Shown piece after piece: positions 1-5,562 of a stretch of DNA of 8,598 bases. The translations under genes were made by a program, and so were the position numbers. The stretch is from JAAYZK01 sp964535025 (GTDB taxonomy: Bacteria; Planctomycetota; Phycisphaerae; SM23-33; FEN-1343): contig CAZHRW010000174.1 in assembly GCA_964535025.1 (NCBI GenBank), forward strand, positions 1-8,598. Reading direction: 5' to 3'. How positions within the stretch are numbered: position 1 is the stretch's first letter; every line of letters begins with the position of its first letter. The notes under the pieces are model-generated. The model ran no database searches and was not told the origin of the DNA. It saw only the letters and a program-made list of their open reading frames with translations.

Positions 1-211
1 CCGACCGGTTGTCGGCCCAGTCGGCCGGGCGGAACTCCTGGACCATCGCCGGTTCGATCGTTCCTTCCGGGCAGGCAGGTCCGCCGGGGGTTTCCTGCAC
101 GTTGCGATCCGTGCACGAGACCAGGGGCAGCGCCAGGCAGGTCAGTGCCAGGCACACGACGGCAGCAGGCGTGGCGGCGGCAAAAGGCCTCTTCGGGGCG
201 GTTCGATTCAT
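1..211 (-). CDS. Putative lipoprotein, N-terminal part only (cut by the left edge)
   Basis: Reading the minus strand from the ATG at 211 gives 70 codons without a stop up to the window edge; the C-terminal part is missing. The product begins MNRTAPKRPF, has a basic n-region (R3, K7, R8), a hydrophobic segment at about residues 11-31, and a lipobox L30-V-S-C33. This predicts cleavage by signal peptidase II and lipid attachment at Cys33, so the protein would be membrane-anchored. Residues 34-70 are polar and include a CPEGTIEP stretch, with no domain I recognise. An AGGAG Shine-Dalgarno with 6-nt spacing precedes the ATG and supports this start. The gene diverges from the GH31 gene at 740 across a repeat-bearing region. 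That it is a lipoprotein is fairly secure; its function is unknown. The plus-strand reading of the same bases lacks any recognisable protein character and is treated as a shadow. Confidence 0.72.
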   Translation of the reverse strand, partial: MNRTAPKRPFAAATPAAVVCLALTCLALPLVSCTDRNVQETPGGPACPEGTIEPAMVQEFRPADWADNRS

Positions 212-217
212 GGCGTT

Positions 218-222
218 CTCCT
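218..222 (-). promoter_or_regulatory. Shine-Dalgarno of the left-edge lipoprotein gene
   Basis: CTCCT on the plus strand is AGGAG on the minus strand, six bases before the ATG at 211. It fixes the start codon of the partial lipoprotein gene and supports the minus-strand reading of this end of the window. Confidence 0.65.
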
Positions 223-343
223 GGCCGCGAGCGGCCGGTTGGGTCGTTGCGAGGACGTTGTCGAATTCGTGCATTCGTGGGCCTCGCCGGCGCGGCCTGC
301 CTCGCTATCGTTGCGGCGACGGATGGCGAAGCCCGACGCCGCC

Positions 344-372
344 ACCGTACCGGCGCGGCCGAGGGCCGTCAA
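344..372 (-). promoter_or_regulatory. Candidate sigma-70-type promoter for the lipoprotein gene
   Basis: On the minus strand TTGACG (372-367) is followed after 17 bases by TACGGT (349-344). The -35 box matches the TTGACA consensus in five of six positions; the -10 box is weak (three of six). It would give a leader of roughly 125 bases before the ATG at 211. This is pattern matching by eye only. Confidence 0.28.
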
Positions 373-416
373 GGTGTAAGGCGCGGGCGGAACCGAAGCG
401 GGGGCGTTCTCTGTTC

Positions 417-462
417 AGCCCCGCAGGGGCGGCAGAGTTTAGCCGGGGGCGTCAGCCCCCGG
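417..462 (+). repeat. Double-hairpin repeat, copy A
   Basis: The unit has two back-to-back hairpins. The first is GCCCC-gca-GGGGC (418-430). The second is CCGGGGGC-gtca-GCCCCCGG (443-462), a perfect 8-bp stem with a 4-base loop. They are joined by a conserved linker of the type GGCAGAGTTTAG. Copies B, C, E, F and H share the layout. Such REP-like units are dispersed in many GC-rich genomes; no associated transposase is in the window. Confidence 0.85.
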
Positions 463-484
463 AACTCGGGCTCTTCACACGATG

Positions 485-529
485 AGCCCCGCAGGGGCGA
501 CGGAATTTGCCGGGGGCGGCAGCCCCCGG
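485..529 (+). repeat. Double-hairpin repeat, copy B
   Basis: Same unit as copy A, starting 68 bases after it and in the same orientation: AGCCCCGCAGGGGCGAC, then linker GGAATTTG, then CCGGGGGC-ggca-GCCCCCGG. Both stems are perfect. It differs from copy A mainly in the linker and the second loop. Confidence 0.85.
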
Positions 530-552
530 ATTACGGGGCTAAAGAAGTCAAG

Positions 553-590
553 AGCCCCGGAGGGGCGACGGAAGGCTGCCGGGGCGCCGG
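553..590 (+). repeat. Double-hairpin repeat, copy C (degenerate second hairpin)
   Basis: Begins AGCCCCGGAGGGGCGAC like the other forward copies. The second half (GCTGCCGGGGCGCCGG) no longer forms the perfect 8-bp stem, so this copy is partly decayed or belongs to a variant type, resembling copy F. Confidence 0.65.
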
Positions 591-613
591 CCGCGTGCAG
601 CTCGGTGTATTGT

Positions 614-630
614 GTCGCCCTTCGGGACTG
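614..630 (-). repeat. Double-hairpin repeat, copy D (half unit, reversed)
   Basis: GTCGCCCTTCGGGACT resembles the reversed first hairpin of the family (compare GTCGCCCCTTCGGGGCT at 3339-3354). Only this half is recognisable and the stem carries a mismatch. It lies about 40 bases before the GH31 promoter. Confidence 0.45.
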
Positions 631-671
631 ACCGGATGCGCCCCGGCAGGGGGGCGGGCCCGCACGCGTCC

Positions 672-701
672 TTGACCGGCCCGGTCGCGGGCGTGTATCG
701 T
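672..701 (+). promoter_or_regulatory. Candidate sigma-70-type promoter for the GH31 gene
   Basis: TTGACC (672-677, five of six consensus matches) is followed after 18 bases by TATCGT (696-701, four of six). Transcription would start near 708, giving a leader of about 32 bases that includes the Shine-Dalgarno at 729-733. It is the best-looking promoter in the window, but was found by eye and is untested. Confidence 0.5.
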
Positions 702-739
702 CGTCGCGTGACCGTCACCGAAACCCCTGGGAGCCGCCG

Positions 740-3043
740 ATGACCTATCCGACGAATAACCCGCTGGCCGGGGCGGGCGGGCCGCTGCTGAATGATCCGG
801 TGGATGTGAGCGGCGATTTCACCTGCTGGGCGAACACGTTCTTCGCGCCGAGCCGCCTGACCGACTTCGACCCGGACACGGGCAGGGGGACCGCGGCGTG
901 CCGGCGGTTGGAATGGCGGCGGGTGATGGCGTTCAACCGGATGACGGCCAAGCCGATGGCCGCCGAGCCGATCGAGAGCCCCGCCCGCGAGTACGACGCC
1001 GAGCCGTCCGTGCCGTTCGCGCTGCAGTTCATCAACGAGCGTCCCCCCCGCCTGCGCGTGCGGCCATCCCCGCAGGGCCCGCCGCGCCAGGACGCCGATT
1101 CGCTCATGCTGGACGGCCCGCCGCGCGTCGAGGCCGGCGCCTGGCGGCACGAGCCGATGCCCTGGGGGCACCGCTACACCAGCGCGGCCGGACGGCTCGA
1201 CCTGCACGCCGACCCCTGGCGGATCGAACTGTTCGACGCCGCGGGCAAGCCCCTCACCCAGACGCTCCATCCCGACGACGCCGGAACGACGCTGGCGCCC
1301 CTGCTGCCGTTCGGCTACGTCCGTCGGGCGTCGGATTTCTCCCGCGGGATGCGCGCGGCGTTCGCCCTGCGGCCGGGCGAGCGGATCTACGGGTGCGGGG
1401 AATCGTTCACCGCGTTGAACAAGCGCGGGCAGAAGCTCGTCCTGTTCAGCGTCGACGCCAACGGCGCCGAGACGGATAAGATGTACAAACCCATCCCCTT
1501 CTTCCTCAGCGATCGCGGGTACGGCATGTTCGTGCACACCAGCGCCCCGGTCACCTGCGACTTCGGCCGTGCGTTCAGCGGGGCCGCGGCGGTGATGACC
1601 GGCGAGGGCGAGCTGGACCTGTTCTGCTTCCTGGGCGACGCGAAGGCGGTGCTGGGCGCCTACACGGCCCTGACGGGACGGCCGCCGCTGCCGCCGCTGT
1701 GGTCGTTCGGCCTGTGGATGAGCCGGATCACCTACGCGTCGGAGGTCGAGGTCCGCGACGTGGCGGCGAAGCTCCGCGAGCACCGCATCGGCTGCGACGT
1801 GATCCACCTCGATACCGGGTGGTTCGAGACCGACTGGCGGTGCGACTACCGGTTCGACCCCTCGCGGTTCGACGACCCGGCCAAGATGATCGCCGACCTG
1901 CGCGACCGGCACTTCCGCGTGTGCCTGTGGCAGTTGCCGTATTTCGTGCCGAAGAACGTCTATTACCGCGAGCTCATCGAGCAGGGCCTGCACGTCAAAG
2001 CCCGCGACGGCGGCGTGCCGTTCGAGGACGCCGTGCTCGATTTCTCCAACCCGCGCACGGTCCGGTGGTACCAGGACAAGCTGCGGGGGCTGCTGGCCCT
2101 GGGCGTCAGCGCGATCAAGGTGGATTTCGGCGAGGCCGCGCCGGTCGAGGGCCACTACGCCTCCGGCGCGACGGGGTTCCACGAGCACAATCTTTATCCG
2201 CTGCGCTACAACCAGGCGGTTGCCGAGATCAGCCGCGCGGTGACCGGCGAGTCGATCATCTGGGCCCGCAGCGCCTGGGCGGGCAGCCAGCGCTACCCGG
2301 TCCACTGGGGCGGCGACCCGTCGGCCACGGATACGGGCCTGGCCGCGTCGTTGCGGGGCGGGCTGTCGCTGGGGCTGTCGGGGTTCACCTTCTGGTCGAA
2401 CGACATCGGCGGGTTTTATCCGCGAACGCCCGAGCCCGTCCTGCGGCGCTGGCTGGGTCTGGGGCTGTTCAGCTCGCACGCCCGGCTGCACGGCCTGCCG
2501 CCGACGGAGCCGTGGACGTACTCGCCGGAGCTGCTCGACACCTTCCGGCGGACCGTCGAGACGCGGTACCGGCTGATCCCGTACATTTACGCCCAGGCGA
2601 AGCTGGCCGCCGACGCCGGCCACCCGCTGTTGCGGCCGCTGTTTGTCGAGTTCCCCGACGACCCCGGCGCGTGGCGGGTCGAGGATGCGTTCCTGCTCGG
2701 CAGCGACCTGCTGGTCGCCCCGCTGACCGAAGACGGCGACGGGCGCGACGTCTACCTGCCCGGCGGGGCGTGGGTCGACTACCAGACCGGCCGGCGTTAC
2801 GGGCGCGGCTGGCACCGCATCGAGGCGGGCGACCTGCCGGTGGTCCTCCTCGTCCGCGCCGGCCGTGCGCTGCCGATGGTCCCCGCGGCCCCATCCACCG
2901 ACCTGATCGACTGGGACGCCCTGGAGCTGGTGGCCTTCGGCGACGACGACGGCCGTGCCGTGGCGATGGTCTTCACCCCCGGCGATACGGCGGTCCGCCG
3001 CTGCGAGGTTGATGTGCGCGGGGCGGCCGGCCGCCATGCGTGA
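740..3043 (+). CDS. Glycoside hydrolase family 31 enzyme (alpha-xylosidase/alpha-glucosidase type)
   Basis: The 767-residue product has the GH31 signature order. FGLWMSRITY at about 323-332 opens the (beta/alpha)8 barrel; HLDTGWFETDW follows (D358, -1 subsite region). AIKVDFGE carries the expected nucleophile D462 and HWGGDPSAT the expected acid/base D526. WSNDIGGF and LFSSHARLHG (577-585) close the catalytic part. KxDFGE and WGGD are the motifs of the YicI-like branch, which retains the anomeric configuration and removes alpha-linked xylose or glucose from non-reducing ends. An N-terminal beta domain spans about 100-310 and beta-sandwich segments follow about 640. The first ~100 residues (WANTFFAPSRLTDFD, RRLEWRRVMAFN) extend beyond the classical YicI N-terminus. 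No signal peptide is seen, so it is probably cytoplasmic. GGGAG at 729-733, six bases before the ATG, supports the start. Family membership is secure; substrate is inferred. Confidence 0.93.
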   Translation: MTYPTNNPLAGAGGPLLNDPVDVSGDFTCWANTFFAPSRLTDFDPDTGRGTAACRRLEWRRVMAFNRMTAKPMAAEPIESPAREYDAEPSVPFALQFINERPPRLRVRPSPQGPPRQDADSLMLDGPPRVEAGAWRHEPMPWGHRYTSAAGRLDLHADPWRIELFDAAGKPLTQTLHPDDAGTTLAPLLPFGYVRRASDFSRGMRAAFALRPGERIYGCGESFTALNKRGQKLVLFSVDANGAETDKMYKPIPFFLSDRGYGMFVHTSAPVTCDFGRAFSGAAAVMTGEGELDLFCFLGDAKAVLGAYTALTGRPPLPPLWSFGLWMSRITYASEVEVRDVAAKLREHRIGCDVIHLDTGWFETDWRCDYRFDPSRFDDPAKMIADLRDRHFRVCLWQLPYFVPKNVYYRELIEQGLHVKARDGGVPFEDAVLDFSNPRTVRWYQDKLRGLLALGVSAIKVDFGEAAPVEGHYASGATGFHEHNLYPLRYNQAVAEISRAVTGESIIWARSAWAGSQRYPVHWGGDPSATDTGLAASLRGGLSLGLSGFTFWSNDIGGFYPRTPEPVLRRWLGLGLFSSHARLHGLPPTEPWTYSPELLDTFRRTVETRYRLIPYIYAQAKLAADAGHPLLRPLFVEFPDDPGAWRVEDAFLLGSDLLVAPLTEDGDGRDVYLPGGAWVDYQTGRRYGRGWHRIEAGDLPVVLLVRAGRALPMVPAAPSTDLIDWDALELVAFGDDDGRAVAMVFTPGDTAVRRCEVDVRGAAGRHA

Positions 3044-3050
3044 GCGGCGT

Positions 3051-3087
3051 CGGCGATCGGACCGCCCCCTCACGGGCCCTGCGGGCC
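3051..3087 (+). repeat. 37-bp direct repeat, left copy (R1)
   Basis: Begins CGGCGATCGGACCG and ends CGGGCCCTGCGGGCC, eight bases after the GH31 stop codon. It matches 3525-3561 at 33 of 37 positions by my alignment. It includes the GGGCCC-tgc-GGGCCC inverted repeat. Confidence 0.75.
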
Positions 3088-3096
3088 CCGGGGGGC

Positions 3097-3121
3097 GACC
3101 GTCCGGCCGCGCCGGATCGCC
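3097..3121 (+). repeat. 25-bp direct repeat, left copy (S1)
   Basis: GACCGTCCGGCCGCGCCGG followed by ATCGCC matches 3451-3476 with one inserted base and one substitution. It sits inside the R1/R2 pair. Confidence 0.65.
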
Positions 3122-3156
3122 CGCAGGGCCGCGGGCTGTCAACGGCCATCCGCTTC

Positions 3157-3202
3157 GCCCCGCAGGGGCGACCGGAGTTTTGCCGGGGGCGCCAGCCCCC
3201 GG
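3157..3202 (+). repeat. Double-hairpin repeat, copy E
   Basis: GCCCC-gca-GGGGC, a linker containing GGAGTTTTG, then CCGGGGGC-gcca-GCCCCCGG. Both stems are perfect. It is the same family and orientation as copies A and B upstream of GH31, and reads through as the peptide EFCRGRQPPE in one frame. Confidence 0.85.
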
Positions 3203-3224
3203 AACCCGTGCCCTTGAGTGAGTG

Positions 3225-3268
3225 AGCCCCGGAGGGGCGACAGAATGCTGCCGGGGCGTGAGCCCCGT
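3225..3268 (+). repeat. Double-hairpin repeat, copy F (variant second hairpin)
   Basis: Starts AGCCCCGGAGGGGCGAC, then linker AGAATGCTG, then a shorter second hairpin CGGGGC-gtga-GCCCCG. It shares the GGAG loop and the GCTGCCGGGGC start of the second half with copy C, suggesting a sub-family distinct from A, B and E. Confidence 0.75.
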
Positions 3269-3333
3269 GCCACGGGCGGGCCAGGGGGCGTGCGGGGGCC
3301 TGGCACGCTTGCGTCGGTTGCGCTGCGGACGGG

Positions 3334-3354
3334 TTCCGTCGCCCCTTCGGGGCT
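3334..3354 (-). repeat. Double-hairpin repeat, copy G (first-hairpin half, reversed)
   Basis: TTCCGTCGCCCCTTCGGGGCT is the reverse complement of the first hairpin plus linker of the family. The second hairpin is absent on the expected side, where the sequence runs into the preceding GC-rich stretch. Confidence 0.7.
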
Positions 3355-3378
3355 TGTCGCGTAAAAGGGACACCCTAG

Positions 3379-3424
3379 CCGGGGGCTGGCGCCCCCGGCT
3401 AAATTCCGTCGCCCCTTGGGGGCT
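3379..3424 (-). repeat. Double-hairpin repeat, copy H (reversed)
   Basis: Read on the minus strand it is AGCCCCCAAGGGGCGAC, linker GGAATTTAG, then CCGGGGGC-gcca-GCCCCCGG: a complete copy in opposite orientation to E and F. Together with G it makes a head-to-head arrangement with E and F, centred near 3300. Confidence 0.85.
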
Positions 3425-3450
3425 GACGAAGGAAGGCCCATAATCCGGCC

Positions 3451-3476
3451 GACCGTCCGGCCGCGGCCGGACCGCC
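3451..3476 (+). repeat. 26-bp direct repeat, right copy (S2)
   Basis: GACCGTCCGGCCGCGGCCGG followed by ACCGCC; near-identical to 3097-3121 apart from one extra G and one substitution. Confidence 0.65.
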
Positions 3477-3524
3477 CCCCCTGGCTCCGCCGCCACGCGG
3501 CCGGCTGCCCTGCGGGCACGGCAT

Positions 3525-3561
3525 CGGCGATCGAACCGGCCCCTCGCGGGCCCTGCGGGCT
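3525..3561 (+). repeat. 37-bp direct repeat, right copy (R2)
   Basis: Matches R1 (3051-3087) at 33 of 37 positions, in direct orientation, and ends about 37 bases before the candidate proS promoter. Confidence 0.75.
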
Positions 3562-3597
3562 CAGCGCTGCCCGAGGCCGGAGCGGTCGTCTCAAGGC

Positions 3598-3626
3598 TGG
3601 ACCTTTGCGGCCCCGGACGGTATCCT
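3598..3626 (+). promoter_or_regulatory. Candidate sigma-70-type promoter for proS
   Basis: TGGACC (3598-3603) and TATCCT (3621-3626) are separated by 17 bases; each matches consensus at four of six positions. Transcription would begin near 3633, about 30 bases before the ATG. It falls just outside the repeat cluster, which makes it a reasonable choice, but it is unverified. Confidence 0.38.
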
Positions 3627-3663
3627 TCGGCGTTCATGACCGCCAGATGAGGACGACCAACGC

Positions 3664-5187
3664 ATGGCCAAACAACCCAAACACGCCATCAGCCCGACGC
3701 GGGCGGAAGACTACCCCGAGTGGTACCAGCAGGTGATCCGGGCGGCCGACCTGGCCGAGCCGTCGCCGGTGCGGGGGTGCATGGTGATCAAGCCCTGGGG
3801 CTACCAGGTGTGGGAGAACATCCAGCGGGTGCTCGACGGGATGTTCAAGGCGACGGGGGTCGAGAACGCCTATTTCCCGCTGTTCATTCCCCTGAGCTTC
3901 CTGGAAAAGGAGGCCGAGCACGTCGAGGGCTTCGCCAAGGAGTGCGCCGTGGTGACCCACCACCGCCTCGAGGCGGCCCCCGGCGGCGGGCTCAGGCCGG
4001 CCGGCGAGCTGGCCGAGCCGCTGGTGGTGCGGCCGACGAGCGAGACGATCATCGGGGCGATGTTCGCCAAGTGGGTGCAGTCGTACCGCGACCTGCCGCT
4101 GCTGATCAACCAGTGGGCGAACATCGTCCGCTGGGAGCTGCGCACCCGCCTGTTCCTGCGGACCACCGAGTTCCTCTGGCAGGAAGGCCACACCGTCCAC
4201 GCCGACGAGGCCGACGCCCGCGAGCGGACCGCGCAGATGCTGGACGTCTACGCCGCGTTCGCCCGCGAATACATGGCCATGCCGGTGATCACCGGCGAGA
4301 AGACCGCCGGCGAACGCTTCCCCGGCGCCGTGGCGACGTACTCGATCGAGGCGATGATGCAGGACCGCAAGGCCCTCCAGGCCGGCACGAGCCATTTCCT
4401 CGGCCAGAACTTCGCCCGGGCCTCGGGCATCACCTATCTCGACGCCGCCGACACCGAGCAGTACGCCTGGACGACCAGTTGGGGCGTCTCGACCCGCCTG
4501 GTGGGCGGGCTGATCATGACCCACAGCGACGACGACGGCCTGATCGTCCCGCCGCGGCTGGCGCCGCTGCACGTGGTGATCCTGCCGGTGATCCACGGCG
4601 ACGAAAGCCGCACCGAGGTGATGGACTACTGCCGGACCCTCGCCGCGGCCCTGGGCGACCGGACCTACGACGGCCGTCCGGTCCGGGTCCGCGTGGACGA
4701 CCGCGAGATGCGCGGCGGGGAGAAGACGTGGTCGTGGGTCAAGAAGGGCGTGCCGCTCCGCGTGGAGGTCGGCCCGCGGGACATCGCGTCCGACTCGGTG
4801 TTCGTCGGCCGCCGCGACCGCCCGCCGCGGGACCGCGCGTCGGTCCCGCGCGACGCGTTCGTCGCCACGATCGCCGAGCAGCTCGACGCCCTCCAGCAGG
4901 GCCTCTACGACCGCGCCGCGGCCTACCGCGACGAGCACACGCGGCGGATCGATTCGCTCGAGGCGTTCCGCGAGTTCTTCACGCCCGCCGACGCCGACAA
5001 ACCCGAGATCCACGGCGGCTTCGCCCTGTGCCACTACAACGGCTCGGTCGAGGTCGAACAGCGGATCAAGGACGAGCTGAACGTCACCATCCGCTGCATC
5101 CCCGCCGACGGCGACGACGAGCGCGGCACCTGCATCTTCACCGGCGAGCCCAGCGCCCGCCGCGTGGTCTTCGCCAAGGCGTATTAG
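3664..5187 (+). CDS. proS: Prolyl-tRNA synthetase, short archaeal/eukaryotic-like type (ProS type 3)
   Basis: This 507-residue class II synthetase activates proline with ATP and loads it onto tRNA-Pro in the cytoplasm. Motif 1 lies around GCMVIKPWGYQVWENIQ (38-54). The proline-binding loop RPTSE is at 123-127. Motif 2 is RTRLFLRTTEFLWQEGHT (160-177) and the motif 3 region is WGVSTRLVGGLIMTHSDD (273-290). An anticodon-binding domain (about 299-400) and the C-terminal domain ending FAKAY follow. The editing (INS) domain of the longer bacterial ProS is absent and the length fits type 3. In the C-terminal domain the archaeal four-Cys zinc site is eroded: C456 and C490 remain at expected places while partners read V464 and T493, so zinc binding is doubtful. 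TGAGGA at 3648-3653, 10 bases upstream, is an acceptable Shine-Dalgarno. The start fits the family's N-terminus. Identification is secure. Confidence 0.97.
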   Translation: MAKQPKHAISPTRAEDYPEWYQQVIRAADLAEPSPVRGCMVIKPWGYQVWENIQRVLDGMFKATGVENAYFPLFIPLSFLEKEAEHVEGFAKECAVVTHHRLEAAPGGGLRPAGELAEPLVVRPTSETIIGAMFAKWVQSYRDLPLLINQWANIVRWELRTRLFLRTTEFLWQEGHTVHADEADARERTAQMLDVYAAFAREYMAMPVITGEKTAGERFPGAVATYSIEAMMQDRKALQAGTSHFLGQNFARASGITYLDAADTEQYAWTTSWGVSTRLVGGLIMTHSDDDGLIVPPRLAPLHVVILPVIHGDESRTEVMDYCRTLAAALGDRTYDGRPVRVRVDDREMRGGEKTWSWVKKGVPLRVEVGPRDIASDSVFVGRRDRPPRDRASVPRDAFVATIAEQLDALQQGLYDRAAAYRDEHTRRIDSLEAFREFFTPADADKPEIHGGFALCHYNGSVEVEQRIKDELNVTIRCIPADGDDERGTCIFTGEPSARRVVFAKAY

Positions 5188-5241
5188 GCCGGGGGAAGGG
5201 GACGCAGGGCCGAGGGTGTGAATCAGGGACAGCACATGGCG

Positions 5242-5331
5242 TCGGACGGGTCGGACGGGTCGGACGGGTCGGACGAGTCGGATCAGTCGGATTGGTCGGA
5301 TTGGTCGGATCGGTCGGATCCGTCCGATCGC
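5242..5331 (+). repeat. Tandem array of ten 9-bp units, core TCGGA plus four variable bases
   Basis: Ten consecutive 9-mers begin 55 bases after the proS stop. The unit is TCGGACGGG three times, then TCGGACGAG, TCGGATCAG, TCGGATTGG twice, TCGGATCGG, TCGGATCCG and a diverged TCCGATCGC. The first five bases are invariant in nine units; all change falls in the last four. Because 9 is a multiple of 3, every frame reads as a three-residue repeat, which explains the spurious open frames here. Confidence 0.93.
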
Positions 5332-5386
5332 TCCCGGCGCGGCCGTGGCGGCCGGTGCCGGCGGCCTTGTTAAACTGGGTAAAATA

Positions 5387-5409
5387 CCGGAGAATTCGGA
5401 GAATTCGGG
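5387..5409 (+). repeat. Short 9-bp array, TCGGAGAAT type, first cluster
   Basis: CCGGAGAAT, TCGGAGAAT, then a truncated TCGGG. This is the same TCGGA core as the array at 5242-5331 with GAAT in the variable part. It forms the left part of a 35-bp direct repeat (5388-5422). Confidence 0.8.
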
Positions 5410-5422
5410 TTTTATGCCGCGC
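5388..5422 (+). repeat. 35-bp direct repeat, copy 1
   Basis: Two TCGGAGAAT-type units followed by TCGGGTTTTATGCCGCGC. It matches 5563-5597 at 34 of 35 positions. The downstream half is not periodic, so the two copies share descent beyond the 9-bp units. After copy 1 the sequence continues into an ATGCCG...CGGCAT inverted repeat (5414-5436) around a GTCGAC palindrome. Confidence 0.88.
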
Positions 5423-5443
5423 TCCGTCGACGGCATCTATTAG

Positions 5444-5474
5444 GGGACAGACTAACAAAAAAAACGCCTGTTAG
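5444..5474 (+). repeat. GGGACAG hairpin element (possible remnant of a REP-associated transposase repeat)
   Basis: GGGACAGACTAACA, an A-run and GCCTGTTAG form a hairpin with stem CTAACA (5452-5457) and TGTTAG (5469-5474). A related AATCAGGGACAG string is at 5221-5232. The TTAGGGGACAGAC wording resembles repeats I associate with RAYT/Y1-type transposases in GC-rich bacteria, but no such transposase is in the window, so the link is an inference. The hairpin loop, not its 3' side, holds the A-run, so it is not a convincing terminator. Confidence 0.4.
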
Positions 5475-5490
5475 CCTCCCTTCGGCGCCC

Positions 5491-5527
5491 GTAGAATTCG
5501 GAGAATTGGGAGTATTCGGAGTATTGG
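5491..5527 (+). repeat. Short 9-bp array, TCGGAGAAT type, middle cluster
   Basis: A partial unit (GTAGAAT), then TCGGAGAAT, TGGGAGTAT, TCGGAGTAT and a trailing TGG. The core is again TCGGA (once TGGGA) and the variable part alternates GAAT and GTAT. Confidence 0.82.
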
Positions 5528-5562
5528 TGGGCGTAAAACGGCCGCAAACGGCCCGGGTCGCT

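Larger units (their letters stand above)
212..739. other. Divergent intergenic region carrying promoters and double-hairpin repeats
   Basis: This 528-base stretch separates the minus-strand lipoprotein gene from the plus-strand GH31 gene. It holds a candidate promoter for each gene near its own side and, between them (417-630), a cluster of double-hairpin repeats. Open frames cross it on both strands, but their translations are Arg/Pro/Gly-rich and contain the repeat-derived string EFSRGRQPP, so none is accepted as a gene. Confidence 0.7.
3044..3663. other. Repeat-packed intergenic region between GH31 and proS
   Basis: These 620 bases hold two imperfect direct-repeat pairs (3051/3525 and 3097/3451) enclosing two forward (3157-3268) and two reversed (3334-3424) double-hairpin units. 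A GGGCCC-tgc-GGGCCC hairpin (3074-3088) lies 30 bases after the GH31 stop but has no T-run. Frames crossing the region translate to Pro/Arg/Gly-rich strings containing repeat-derived peptides and are rejected as genes. Confidence 0.75.

Noticed and set aside
199..211. GGTTCGATTC resembling the T-loop of a tRNA
   Set aside because: No acceptor, D or anticodon stem can be assembled around it, and it lies in the first codons of the minus-strand lipoprotein gene.
3074..3088. GGGCCC-tgc-GGGCCC hairpin as a rho-independent terminator of GH31
   Set aside because: The stem is only 6 bp and is followed by CGGGGGG rather than a T-run. It is part of the R1 repeat.
548..3637. Very long minus-strand open frame (1029 codons) opposite the GH31 gene
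   Set aside because: It is the antisense of a well-defined GH31 gene with intact motifs and runs into the repeat regions on both sides. The translation is Arg/Pro/Ala-rich without domains. Long antisense frames are expected at this GC content.
5242..5331. Periodic array considered as a CRISPR or replication-origin iteron
   Set aside because: The period is only 9 bp, with no long repeat and unique spacers and no cas genes. Iterons are usually longer (about 17-22 bp) and next to a rep gene; none is present.
3634..5436. 600-codon minus-strand open frame opposite proS
   Set aside because: It is antisense to proS and its start lies in the 9-bp array (RPIRPIRPIRL). No domain is recognisable.
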